A stretch of 64,000 bases of DNA from Vitellaria paradoxa (Eukaryota > Streptophyta > Magnoliopsida > Ericales > Sapotaceae). Shown one piece after another: positions 21,101 through 34,900 of the stretch. The translations under genes were made by a program, and so were the position numbers. The notes beneath the pieces were generated by a model. That model did not search any database. It saw only the letters and a list, made by a program, of their open reading frames with translations, and was not told the origin of the DNA. The DNA is taken from contig CM034240.1 in NCBI GenBank assembly GCA_019916065.1, forward strand, positions 46,326,026 through 46,390,025, written 5' to 3'. How positions within the stretch are numbered: position 1 is the first letter of the stretch; every line of letters starts with the position of its first letter.

Positions 21101-21266
21101 ATTAGGCGCTGGTTCTATTGCGGGTGCAGCTGCAATAAAGTATGGGAGCATCCTCTTTCCTGAGATAACAAGACCGAACATTTTGGAGGCCATGCTTTTG
21201 ATTTCTGCTCCAGTTATCATAGCTGTATTGCTCTTGTTCAGGCAAAGTCACCTTGATCAGCAATGA
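18167..21266 (+). CDS. Plant-specific small membrane protein, probably organelle-targeted (135 aa)
   Basis: There are two exons, 18167-18385 and 21078-21266, joined in phase 0 by a CAG|GT…ACAG| intron of 2.7 kb, stop TGA 21264-21266. The product has 135 residues. The N-terminal 70 residues are rich in Ser, Arg and Val with almost no acidic residues (starts MAARVIRSWTSVWPLRRLNW), as expected of a plastid or mitochondrial presequence. Exon 2 encodes EDRNYLWKLGAGSIAGAAAI and ends in a hydrophobic stretch, AMLLISAPVIIAVLLLF, that is a likely membrane anchor. An in-frame ATG exists 14 codons upstream at 18125; I chose 18167 because translation from it gives a typical targeting peptide. I recall similar unnamed plant proteins, but no function. 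The frame is intact. Confidence 0.72.
18830..20095. repeat. Three degenerate related AT-rich repeats within the intron
   Basis: Segments at about 18830-19050, 19580-19820 and 19840-20090 share an order of phrases. These are a purine-rich start ('gtgaaggaaa…'), then 'gttgagttagaaaaat' or a variant, then 'acgaattagtaattttag' or a variant, and a pyrimidine-rich end 'ttcactttacaaatctatg'. They look like decayed copies of one MITE-like family in the intron of the 18167 gene. Boundaries are approximate. Confidence 0.45.
20335..20836 (-). mobile_element. Degenerate LINE ORF2 C-terminal fragment (copy 3)
   Basis: Minus-strand translation gives RPTIFYDTKCWDIKKQYFHK, then MRTLRWMNSNTIKDMIRNKY. This is the conserved region near the C-terminus of plant LINE reverse transcriptases (typical form RPTMLYGTECW…MRMLRWM…RIRNEYI). 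The 3' part shares 'cccaaactaattgggg' with copy 1. It sits in the intron of the gene at 18167, antisense to it, and is non-functional. Confidence 0.75.
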
Positions 21267-24200
21267 CTAAATTGAGTAACTTCTGTTTTGTAGAGCATTT
21301 TGTCACAAACATATTGCACCTGGTGAGAAAAAGAATGCACAGAGACCTATTCTGGGCATTTGCAAGTAGTTTCTAAGCAAATATTATTGTTCATAATGGT
21401 GGAGAAATGTTGTTGTAGTCAAATGATTATCTCAAGGATATCAACAAGGAACCGTCAATGATGAAATCACTTCTGCTAGTCCTGTTACTTGCTGTGGGTA
21501 CATGGGTAGTTTTTGAATGAGTAATGTTGTACAATCAGTTTTTTTTTTTTTTTTTGACACTAGGATAGTGTAGTCTGATTTTTGGCTTATCACCTTAAAA
21601 GATATAACTCATCACAATGCACTTTTATTATAATAATACTATTGTCACATCATTCTTGTTTTATTTTGTGGCAAAAAATTATGGAAAAATTTTTTCTTAC
21701 CTAGCAAAAAAAAAATTATGGTAGAATAACTTGGTGGACACTTCTCAAGCCATGTTTGATTACGGAATAAAAAATGGGGGGTTAGACTATTAATCCAGTG
21801 GTGCCTAATATCCTGTGTTTGGATTTGTAAAATAACTTGGAATAAGTAGTCTACTTTGGATAGTATATCCCTCACTACGAGAAATAAGTAATACCATAAA
21901 AAATGTAATATTATTTATACCTTACTTTTGAATTTGTTTCTTGTTAAAATTTAAAAGATCAAAATTATGTCCTATCATGTCCAATGTCAAGTTACATCTT
22001 TTATTCCATTTTATATTCCATCAACCAAACACTAAAAAAATAATCTCACATAAAAACTTAATCTCATATTATATCTAATCTCATATATTATCTCATGGTA
22101 TTACTTATACTCTATCATCCAATCCCTCAAAACAAATATAGCCTTAGAGCACTTAGCATATTTGGTTTGGAATGGGAAATTAAGGTGGTTGTGTCCATGT
22201 TAATATATATAGAGAGAGAGATGAATTTTGCTTAAAAAATATCAATAAAACATGATACTGTTTTATATTGTAGTAACCAATAGAAAAATGACCTGTTACC
22301 CCTATTTTAACTGAGATCCAACTCTTTTTTGTTTGGGGGTGATTGTACGCTTATTATTTTTTGCGTCATATTTAATTTTGTAATTATATTTATTTGTATT
22401 TATACTTAAATATTTTAAGAATTAATAAACATATTAAATAATTAATTTATTTTGAAATTAAATTAAAAATTATTTTAACATATTTGTAACGTATAATATT
22501 ATATTTTTTTCTAGTAATTTTGCGTTTCAGATAATCATGTATAATTTATCACCCATAATTTTGATAAGACTTTTGACGAAATTTTATCATGATTAAGAAT
22601 GAAAGTGTAATTATAGCTCAATTAATAAAACTTTGTATTTGTTTTCCAGCAATCACTAATTTGAATCTCCTTAAAAACTATCCAGATATCCTGAGTATTC
22701 AAAAACAAAAAAAAAAAATGTGCATAGCTGCACCGATATGAGCTGAAAATTGGGCAGAGGGAATTCTAAAATTGGATGGTGCCTTCATTTTGCTCAACAA
22801 CAGAAGACGAAAAAAGAAGAAAAACAAAAAAGAAAAAGAAGATGCAGCATAAGATTTTGACCAGAGCATTACAATTTTCACCTTTTGCCAAAGTAAAAGA
22901 TAGATTAACTGTAAACTGCAAAACTGTCATGTTTATTTGATAAAAAAATGAAATTACAATTACAGTAGGCCAACGTCAACTTGCTTATGGCATACAATTA
23001 AGTCAATACACCAGAAGAGATGAATCTATTCTAACAAGCCATGCTACATTTTGTGGACAAAAAATAAAGAATATCCACTAGGGGTTTCATTTAATTGCCT
23101 CAAACTGAGTGATGGAATGCAAGTTCTTCGTATGACCATTTTGAAGGAAGGAAACAAAATCTATAGATCTTATGGTACACGAATGAAAGCAGCAACAACG
23201 AATTGCCGTTCATGCACTGAACTACAGGTTGTCTTTGAACCATTTTAGAGCTCCATTAGCAATTGACCTGAAATATCCATCAAAGGGTTTTGTGTGTCAA
23301 TATGGTAGATACACAGACGAGGATAAAAGGAATAATGAAGGCAAAAGTACAGGGAAAAAGGACCTTCAACTGGTCATTTATAAATATGGATTAATCAAGC
23401 AGGGGTTTTAATGCTAGTATCATCGTAAGTTACGAGAAAATTACTTAAGCCTCCTTTGAGGATTGGCATTAATACATTCCTTTCCCTGATATATGAGAAA
23501 TAACACGCCCCTTGCTGAAAAGTAAACATTAATAACAATTACCTCCCCTGTTAACCAACTATAACATTACTAAACAAAATATGATGATACCAGTTTATGA
23601 TTCTTCCAAAATTCTCATATTACCCTTCATTTAAAAAAAGAAAAAAAGAAAAGAAAGAACAGATTCAAGGCATATTGCCCGATCTCCTTGCCAACTGCCA
23701 TGGCCGAAAAACATTCCTCCCTCCATCTACTGGCCATGGGGCAACCGCCATCCTTATCAAATATCCATAGCCACAACTAACAAACATCACACCAGATCAT
23801 CACCAACGATGCCACTTTCAATTACCAACACACTATCTACCATGGCCCGTATCACCATCACCTGTTGTCTGCAACCTAACCTCCCTCCCCTATCTTCTTT
23901 TATAGTTGGACTGAGAATGGAAGGTTTATATTATTCACATGCATACCTGTGCATGTTTTGGTTTTAGTTTTTAAATTTCTAATGAATAAAAACTGGTGGT
24001 GCGGTCAAATATGATTTTTTACCAAGGGGGTTGGAAAGATTTGTGCTACTTTTTATGCTTTTAATTAAATGTTAGCAGTAGGGATTAATTTGGCTGAGAG
24101 ACAGTATACAAGAGAATGGCAAAGAGATGTATTGGTTTGAGGTGATTGGTTAGAGAAAGCAATGGGTCTGAATTTGGTTGGAGGCGGTGATTGGTCGAAG

Positions 24201-24848
24201 AATATGGGTTTCATTAATGGAGAAATGTGATCAATGGGGATTAATTGGGTTTAGAGTGACTTCATCACTGGTTTCCCTCCACAAAACCATTGAACTAACA
24301 ATTCAACAAGCTGAATTTGGATGGAGAGGTTGCTTGAAGAATATGGTGAGTTTCATTAATTAATGAAGTAGTGAGATTGTCCAAGTTAACTCAGTTCAAT
24401 ATAATAAAATTATTAATTGAGTTGACTTGTTCAATTAATAATAATGTTTTACTGAAATAATGTTTATAAAACCAATTAAGCGTAACAGTGTGATTTTACT
24501 ATATAAAAGGACAAACTCAGATCTAAGTTCTTATACCTCCAAGGGGGTGAATATCCTAATAGTTTATACCAAGTTTCAAGTAATTTGCCCTAAATATATT
24601 AAGAAGCTTCCATCACATAAATAACACTATAAAGGCTAATAGTTTTAATTACTCAAATTTTATTTGGGCCATTTTTTTAACAACAAAGAATATTCCCAAG
24701 ATGGTACCACACTGGACAGAAAGAGAGTAAAATCCAGGCCCATACTTAAAGGCATTTACTTAGTCAAGTTGTACTAGTATCACTATCACTTATAATCATA
24801 AGCAATAGCCCGTAATACTTGGTAAATCAGCCGAATAGAGCAAGAATA
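21267..24848. other. Intergenic region between convergent genes, no gene seen
   Basis: It holds the 3' UTRs of the 135-residue protein gene (+) and the DnaJ gene (-), a T-run followed by 'gacactaggatag' at 21539-21567, AT-rich MITE-like material at 21730-22140 and 22330-22560, and a C-rich stretch of unknown nature at 23670-23900. Open frames such as 23051-23248 have no recognisable domain and no splice partners that I could find. Confidence 0.5.
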
Positions 24849-25906
24849 TTACCCGGCAAAATCTTTTAACTTCTTCCATGGGTCATTTTGGTCTCCCAAT
24901 TCATCAGTTTTCTCAGTAAAAGAACCATTTTCACTTTCTACACTTCTAGCTGCAAATAGCAAAACATCACAGTAAGCCATAAAATTAGGATACGTAGTTT
25001 TTTTTTTTTTTCTTTTTTTTTTTTAATCAGTTGGACAAAGAGATTAAACATAAAACTTGAAACAAAGGCAGAATAAAGATGCCAAGTTTCCCAGCCAATT
25101 TCCATTGGAACGTGGTATATTGCTATGTTACGTGGACTTTTTGAATGTGTGATGTACCTATGTCAGACACTTGACCCCTTGAGTAAGGACTTGCTTGGGT
25201 AAGAGTATGATGACACAAGTGTTCCCACATATAAAATTGGACATTTATACAAACAATTCAATTTTAACACACAATTATGTATAGAACTTATATTTTATGC
25301 ATATCATACTCTAATGGCACCTTGTAACTTTATATTATCCAATTAAATAATTATTTTAAATATATGAATATTTTCCTAAGTCTCCAGTTTCTTAAATAAG
25401 AATTAGATGGATCCAACTCAGACACATATTTGTATCTGACACCTGTACTCAAGCCCATGTAACATGGGTATCGCTACTGAATGCCTTGGACAGCCTCCCA
25501 ACTTTCATGCTAAAGTGAGATTTGTCATGCCTGGCCAATTAGACTTAAGCTTCTCCAGCATGTTTGTTATGTTCTAGATAGAAGCCTTGTGTCCAAATTT
25601 TGTATAAGGCTTCCCAGAGATTTGCGGCTTCTAAGGTTGCTCACAGGAAGAGTCTAGCCACTTGTTACTGGCATTTCTCTCCAGCAGGTTTCTGCATCTC
25701 AGGTATGCTGCTGTGCTATGTAATTACAAGTTATGTTTTCTTTAATACATTATCTTACCAAACAAAAACAAGAATAGATTTAGAGTTACATCTTGCATAG
25801 AAGATGAGTCATGCATTTATCTTAGTTATCAACTTTTCACCAAAATAAGCGCAACATAATTGCAAAACAAACTCAATTTTTTCTATTATTGCATGCACGC
25901 ACGCAT

Positions 25907-25937
<31 letters not shown>

Positions 25938-28900
25938 GCTCTTGTGCAAGATTCATATAAAAAAAAAGGTCCTCCATTCAACATTCAGTTCAATGAAAAT
26001 TTATTCGTAATTGATATAATAACTACTCACTAGCTTTCTGGACTCTAGAGCGAGTTCGTGGACGGCTGCTGGGATTGTTATTCAGAAAAGCAAGTTCCTC
26101 AAGAAGTTCACGCTCCTTGGCACTGTAAATGTTCATACAAACATAAAATTAAACTTAAATTACAGTTCAATATTTTTAGAATTTTTTGATATGAATAAAT
26201 TATAGAAGCAAAAGCGATCAATAGCAACTTTGTGTTGACTATATATATTTGGGGAGAAGGCAATCACTTCAACACCATGTTCAAATAGGTAGTGGCAGTA
26301 CTTTCTTATGTTAGCTTTAAAGGTGAAGCCAACCAACACAACAAATTTTGTGAGGAAGAGAGTGATTTTTTTTTATCATATATAGATTAAAGAGAGTGAG
26401 TAAATCTTGTGCAAGTGTCCCACCAATAATCCACTTATAATAGATGAGCAGTAAATTCTGGAATAATTGACTTAGTTAGTGGTAAGATTGAGAAAAGGAA
26501 GAAAGCTCACTTGGGAAGAATTAATCAACATCTTCGAGTGCGCCATTACAAATTGTTTGTCAAGTGTACAAATTGTATTAGTTTATGGTAACATTCATTG
26601 TTCCCATGCATTTTATCAAATCTTTACTATTTTTCCAAAACTGTGACTATTTTCTTCACTTTGTCAATCCTACCACTGACTAAACTTCGGTTCTCCTTAT
26701 AAAATTCAACTAGAGTCTATAAGAGTATTTGATCAGATAAATTAGCACAATGGCATACCTAACGCGTTTGGGTATGGTAACTTTAATTGTAAACAAGTGG
26801 TCACCACGGATTGATGGCCTGTTAAGCTTCGGTGCTCCTTTCTTTGCCAAGACAAGCACATCCCCAGGTTGAGTACCTGGAGGAATCTGTAGCTCAGTCA
26901 TTCCTTCAACTGTCTTCACCTGTTCAAATACCAAGCAATAAAAATATAAATATGTATATATATATTGTTACTCCAGATGAGCACTGTCCAATTAAGTATG
27001 AAACAAATCAGCACTCAATGTCCAATCCTTTCGAGTTCCAAGCATTCCAAATTAAAGATGCACAGAACAAAAAAAAATGATTTTAGAGATAGGAAAAGGG
27101 TAAAAATAAGGAGTATGCAAAGTTTCTTTTGGAAGCTCAGTAGGTCATCGTCACTCAAATCCCTCACCAGGGGCGACGCCAGACACCGACTGGACACCTC
27201 TGCGGAAGACCCAAGCTGCAGTGCCCCAACCCACATGGCAATACCTTCGGTCAACTCTAAATCTCTAATATCACTTGTCACGGGCAGAGTACTTGCCATC
27301 CAGCCCAAAAGCTTAAGCTATTAGATGATGCACCCATACACACTCAATATGGGAACAACACAGGTCCACATGACCTTCACACCTAACACTTAGGTCAAAT
27401 AAAAATCACTACTTAATTCACTACAATTCAGAAGGGTATAAAAGGAGACGGAATTTTCAATTTTAGACACCATTAAGCATTGGCCAGAAAGACAAAATCA
27501 CCAGCATTCATTTCACAAAGAAAGTTAGTGCATAAAGGAGAGGTGAGAGGTTCCATTCCACTACTTGTTGGTTTTGTGATTTTTGTAACGTACACAGCTC
27601 CCAATTACAATACCCTTGTTTCTTTTTTTTTTTTGGGTTTGGGGTGGGGGAGGGTGACTGAGCTACATTGAACTTAATTTTGCAAATGGTTACCATCATT
27701 GACAGGCATGCCGAGAATGTGACGTGGTTGGATTTGCTCCTGGATGAAGATATAAAGGAAACAAAATCTGTAAGATTTGGAACCTTGTACATGAAAGTTG
27801 GCAAGGGATTTATGGAGTCCAAAGAGCGTGCTTTGTTAATATAAAGAAAAAATTATACTATATTTTTTTTTGGCAGGTAAGTTAATATTTTATTACCAAA
27901 AAATAGATCGTACAATATTAACATGATATATCCCGATAAGGGAAACACGGCTCAAAAAGAGCCACACACTTAACCTGATCCACCTAAAAATGTTCACTTA
28001 CAACCCAGGTGAATAGGTTAGAAATACACACACCTATCCCCTAAATATCAATCCATTTACACCCCACGTGGAAAGGCTAACAGCCCAAACGAGAAAACAA
28101 ACCAAAGCCCAACCTACCAGATTTAGTACACAATTAAAATAATAACACCATGGCACCTCAAACTGATACACATTGTGACCAAGGCAGCCCATTAAACCCA
28201 ACCACGCTCGGCCCAAATGCGATTGAATAACGAATGAGTAATCAAATTATAATTGAGAATGAAACTACTAGGAGACACACATTTGCCTCTTAAGAAAACA
28301 GAACAGTACTTGGCGGTCTACAAGCCTGGGTGAAGACTCTTATTGTCGATATATTTAAGATTGTGAACTAATACAGTGTGAACTATAAACTGGTTCTTTA
28401 TGCATAGATTCAAAGTAGATAATTATGGTTTGGTACGAAAGATCATCAAGTCAAGCATTTTGATAAATGCACATTTTATTTTTTATAAGACTAGCAAAGA
28501 CAATTGTGTTTTTACCTTAACAGCAGCACCCAAAATAGCATCTATATAGTTAATTGAAACAGTTGAAAGTAGATTTATGCCGTCTCTTTGGATCTCTGGT
28601 ATCTCCTCCAGATCAAGGTAGACATAAAGATCTCCTGGAGGGCCCCTGCTAAATAGAGAAGAAAAGCATTTGATGTTTTGAACCATGTCTATTAGTTTGA
28701 TATCCTCTAAAGTGCTGGGGTAACTGAAAACTTAAAACAAGTACAGATCTCAATGAAGAGAGAAAATGAGATTTTACACTCGGGTGAGACAAAATGTACA
28801 CATAAAAGAACAAAAAGTAGTTTAGTGCCATAAAAATTGAATCATTAGTTACAAGTGAAACGCATAGCTACATAAGCAGGCTCAATGATTATTTCATGCT

Positions 28901-31900
28901 AAACATAGGGCCTCATTTGGTCATTTCTCCCAAGCATAGTTGCACCTACAGACAAGATCCAACCAAGAAATCCAAAGGTCTCAACTTGAACTTCCACAGC
29001 TATACCTACAACATGGTACCTTGGCATTGCTAGTTCCATTCATTATCATTTTCCGAACACTTGAAATACAGTAGTCGTAGCAGCCTAACAGTGTGGAAAA
29101 GCTCAAAATTGGTAATTACTTCTTTGGAAACCCATGACAATTGGTATTGTTGGTATAATCATAAAATCAATATAATAACTCTAAAGCCTCAAATTTAGGG
29201 GAGACTTCAAAACAGAGTTGGGAGCAGCAGCAATTGGTTCAAAGGAAGCCTCCGACAGCAGATGTCAAGGTTTCTTGATGGAAGGTGATTCAAATGTTAC
29301 AAAATTGGTTGAAGAAAGTTGGAAGGTATAGTGGATAATCTCTGGTCCCATTAAGGAAGCACTTGATCATGCAAGACAAACTTAATTCGAATAATTTTGA
29401 ACATATAACAAGGGCAGCAAGCTAATATTTCTATCAGAGAGATAGTAAAAACCATAGCTGCAGCATAAGATAGAAAGAGTAAAACTCATCTTACATACCC
29501 CTTTGGTCCAGCATCACCCTCTCCAGCAACTCTGAGAATACTGCCCTTGCTGACTCCAGGTGGAATTTTAACTTTAATATCTTTCTTAACACGAATGCGC
29601 CCTTCGCCAGAGCACTTCCGACAGTATTCAGAAATGACTTCACCATCCCCACCACAATTTGGACATACAGACACCTAAGTATAAGGAGTAGAATGAGATG
29701 TGGTAAACCATATCAATACTGAAACAAAGTAGTACTGATGAATTAAAAGGAATCGTGATTAAGTAAAACACAGGCCCTTTTCTACAATGCCACTATGTAG
29801 GGTCATCTGCTTCTTACAGGCCAATGCATCCCATTGTGGGTAACCACATTATTTTATTGCCTTTCGTCTTCTCTATCTGTAACTGAATATAGTGATATTG
29901 ATGGGGCAAGTAGTAGATCTACTTTTGCTTATTGTACTTTTTTTTTAACGGTAATCTCATTACTTGAGATGTCAAATAGATATTAATCAAATTTCTTCAA
30001 TCATGTAAATTTTGAGATGTCGAATCATCAACTTTTGTACTCTTATAGGAAATAGTTTGGCTAATATCCACAATTTTCACACCTATCCTAGAGCTCCACT
30101 CCAAGAGGTGGCTTAGGCTAGCTTTATGCAACATTTACCCAATATGTTAATGTATGTCCATCAAGCACTTGTGTTGAAACAACTTCCAGCTAACCACCTC
30201 AAGAGTCAAGACCATAAGCTTCAGTTCATAGTCTATTTTCACGTTATTATTCTATGCAATCCACTAAGAAAACATCATATTAAAATTTTACAAGTGCTGT
30301 TCCCATACTCTGCGAAAGAAAAATATCCTCTAAATTTAGCTTCTGCACTGTACTAATGGTGAGCTTTGATGCAGGTTATCAAATGTCCACATATGCAACA
30401 TACAAACAGTATGCTTTTTTTGGTAGTAAGAAACAGTACTTAATTACCTGGGAAAATAAGCCAAATGGTGTTTGCTCAGTCCGCATAACTTGACCCCTGC
30501 CACCACAAGTTGAACATATCCTCATTTTGGAGCCTAACTTTGCTCCCGTACCAGTGCAAACTTCGCATGTTTCAAGATGAGATAGTTCGAATTCCTTTTC
30601 TGCCCCAAATATAGCCGCTGAAAATTCCAGAGTCATATCATACCTGGAACACATTTCAGACCATAAGCCAACCGATAAACAAACCTTCTCATTCTTAAAT
30701 TTGCATGTCGTGTCAAAGGGAACTACGTAGGTGCACATGGTTGCTACATAGATCATCAAGTAGAGTTAATAAAGGACTTCAAACAACATATATATTGGTT
30801 CCATTTTGCATCAATAGGTTCAACAAAAATGTTATTTCGAGAATCTTTCAACAGTTTCGGTTAAAATTTGACTCACCGCAGATCGTCACCCTTTGTAATG
30901 GTACTACGTCGACGTGTTCCAAATCCTGTTTGATCCATACCAGGAAAACCACCCATACTTGGACCAAAGAATGTTTCAAATAGATCAAAAGGATTAGTCT
31001 GCAATAAAAAATAACAATTAGTAATGGCTAAAATAACATACAGTTAAAGAAAGGAAAAAAACAACATTCAATCCCTATATGTTGTTAAAAGACATCTTCA
31101 TGTTCAAATTCTTATCAAATTGAGCATTTTGTTGCAATTCAAGGCATGGATGTACAACTTTGGCAGATTTTTTATTAGATATTACACACACACACACACA
31201 CACAAAATGAGAGAGAGAGATTTGACTGAATTAAGGAAAACCTAACTCGGACATTGGGGAGAAAATTGCCTCAAAAATTTTAACCGTAAATATGGCCATG
31301 CTAAGAAAATTAGTGAGAAACAGTAAAATGCCTTAATAGCTTATGCTTCACAAAATAGGCCAGCATTACCATACCCAAGATCATTGAGCAATGCGTAGGG
31401 AAATTGACATTATGGGCAATGTAGCCCACCATAATAAATATTGTTATACCAAAAGCTAAATCAATCTAAGCATAATTGTCATAAGTAATAGAGGTATTGA
31501 GGCACATTGGCACATCCCCCTTGATGCAGTGGCTGAAACCAATCAGTCTTGTGGGTGAATTTCCAAAATAATAATCTAGAAGTGTGCAGGAACATTTTCA
31601 AGACATTCTTTCTTTGGAATTGAATATTCTTTCTTTGAAATTCTTCAGCACTTATGATTAACCTGGGAAATGGGGTTTCTTTTGGAATTAATAAAGCATT
31701 TACAGTGACTGTTGGAATTAGGAAAGAGTGACTTTTCAGATTCTATCTTTTCTAGATTTTACTTCTATATATATATTCATACATACATATATATATATAT
31801 CCTATTGTATCAGGAGGAGGCAGATTTGAAGTTAATCAGAATCCTAATTTTATTAAAGCAGTTTCAGCTTTATTGGGTTGCTTGAGTATTGCTACTCTAG

Positions 31901-34900
31901 CTATTATTCTCCTTCAACTCTCTAAACTGATTCTCATCATTTCTCCACATTAGCTGGTATCAGAGCAGGATAACTTGCACTCTTCTGCTATGTTCTTGCT
32001 GAAAATGCCTCCAAGATGTAGAGGAGGCCAACCAGCTGCTGTAGCCTGTAGCAATCAACCATCCTGATGATATGAGAGAAGAGGTGAATCAATTACAGAG
32101 GCAAGTTGAGATGTTGACCCAACGCCTAGCTCAAATGGAATCCTCAACTCATGATGAAGATGACCTTGAATTTACCAATGCCTTTGGGAACCCATTCTAT
32201 AGGAGAGCTCCTCGAGAAGAATCACCAAGGAGGAATGATAATAGATGGGAAGCTAACATTAAAATTGAAATTCCAGAATTTAGTAGTACTCTTCAAGCTG
32301 AAGATTTTATTGATTGGTTAAACACTATTGGACAAATTTTTGAGTACAAAGAAATACCTGACAACAAGAAGATCAAGTTGGTGGCTATCAAGTCGAAAGC
32401 GAGAGCTTCTGCATGGTGCGAACAACTCAAGTTGATGCGATAAAGAAGAGGAAAGCCAAAGATTGTTGATTGGGAAAAGATGAAGAAAAAGCTCAAACAA
32501 AATTTCCTACCGTTTAATTATGCTCAGACGATGTTTCAACGTTTACATAATTTACGGCAAGGAAATAGATCCGTGGATGATTACACAGAAGAGTTTTATC
32601 AACTAGTAGCTAGAAATGACCTCGTGGAGACTGATGAGCAGTTAGTTGCACATTACCTGGGTGGCCTATGGCAAATTCTGCAGGATGTTCTAAATCCCCA
32701 TACATTTTGGTCAGTTCAAATGGCTTACCAGTGAGCTCTGGTAGTGGAAAAACAGCAACATAGATCTGGATTTCGATCTGGAACTACAGGGGACAGATTC
32801 ACTCACAAACTTAATCAAGATCTTCAGAATATTCGATCTCAAGGGCAGGAAGCTGGGCAGCATAACAGCTCTATTGGAGTCTCTCCAGGGTCCACATCAG
32901 TTCGTGGAAGTCGAGAAAATGCAGCTGGTACGCACCAGAACAGTGCAGGATTTTGCCACTTTAAATGTGGGGAACCTGGACATAAATCATCAGATTGTCG
33001 GCGTGGCTTTACAAGTCGTTGGGAGAAGTCAAAACAACTCATGATGGATGAAGACAAACTAGCTTATGATGATGATCTCGATGATAAACCAGAGTATGAT
33101 GAAGAAGTTGACAATAGCAATGAAGGAGACTTGGTGTTCGGTGATGTAGGTGACGCTTTAGCCATTCGGAAGACACCCTTGCTGCCCAAGGAAGAAGCCA
33201 ATGATGATTGGCTACGAAACAATATTTTCCATACCACTTGTACAATTGAAGGCAAAGTATGCAAGTTGATCATTGATAGTGGTAGTTGCGAAAAATGTGG
33301 TCTCTCAATAAGCAGTTGAAAAGCTGAAGTTAAAGCAAGAGAGGCATCCAAAACCATACAAGCTCTCTTGGTCAAAGAAAGGAAGCGAGGTAATTGCGGG
33401 TACAAGGTGCGTAGTCCCCTTTTCTACTGGTCAAAAGTACTTTGACAAGGTGTGGTGTGATGTGGTCAATATGGATGCATGCCATATCCTTCTTGGAAGG
33501 CCATGGCAATTTGATCGAGGTACAATTCATAATGGGAGATGAAATACCTATAATTTTTTCAAAGATAATGTCAAAGTTGTTTTAGTCCCAACCAAAGAAA
33601 ATAGAGTTGCAGCCCCTGTGGCTAAGGAGAAAGACAATTTTTTGTCATTCTCTAAGTCTATGGGCAGCGTGGAAGAAGCTGGAACTCTGTTCATCCTAGT
33701 TGGCTGTGAAGTTGAAATTTCTATTTCACTACCAGAGTTGCCAAGCCATTACTAGAAGAATACGGGACATTATGCCTAACGAACTTCCTTCTGGATTGCC
33801 ACCACTAAGGAATATCCAACATCAAATTGATTTGATTCCAAGATCAAGCTTACCAAACAAGCCAGCATATTGCATGAGTCCAAAGGAGCATGAAGAATTG
33901 CACAGAAAGTGATGGAAGTTATGAAGAAGGGCTTAATTAGAGAGAGCACGAGTCTTTGTGGAGTACCGACTTTAGTAACTCCAAAAAAAGATAGGTACGT
34001 GGCAAATGTGCATTGATAGCCGTGCAATCAACAAAATCACGGTCAAGTACCGTTATCCTATTCCCCATTTAGAAGACATGTTGGATCAACTTGTTAGAGA
34101 CAAGGTGGTTTCAAAGCTGGATTTACCGAAGTGGATATCACCAAATTCGTATCCGACCTGATGACGAATGGAAAACAGCTTTTAAAACTCGTGGAGGCTT
34201 ATACGAATGGCTTGTAATGCCATTTGAATTATCCAATGCACCAAGAACATTTATGTGGGTTATGAATCAAGTGTTGAAGCCATTCATCAGAAAGTGTGCA
34301 GTCGTTTATTTTGACGACATTTTGGTTTATAGTTCTTCAATGGAAGACCACATGAAACATTTGCGAGAAATTCTAGAAACTTTGCAAGGAGAAAAGCTGT
34401 ACGTTAGCTTGAAGAAATGCAACTTTGCAACTTCCAATGTGGTATTTCTTGCCTATGTGATTTCAGCTGATGGTGTTAAAGTGGATTACGTCAAGGTAAA
34501 AGCTATCCTTGAATGGCCTACTCCTCGAACAATTCATGATATCCGTAGCTTCCATGGGCTTGCCTCTTTTTATAGGTGATTCATCAAGAATTTCAACAAA
34601 ATAATGGCTCCCATTACTGGTTGTTTAAAGTCTAAAAACAAGGTTTCAATAGACTTCAGAAGCTGAGGACAGTTTTCAGTTGATAAAGAAAAAAATGTCT
34701 GAGGCACTAGTATTTGCTCTACCTGATTTTGAAAAAGTTTTTGAAGTGGATTGTGATGCATCCAAAGTTAGTATAGTTGCTGTCCTAAGTCAGGAAGGGC
34801 ATCCTATTGCATTCTATAGTGAAAAACTCAGCGGGTCTCGGCTTCGATTCTCCACTTATGATGTGTAATTCTATGCTATCATTCGAGCATTAAAGCACTG

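Noticed and set aside
27015..27324. Overlapping 97- and 119-codon open frames in DnaJ intron 7
   Set aside because: They lie between well-supported DnaJ exons with correct phases and show no recognisable domain.
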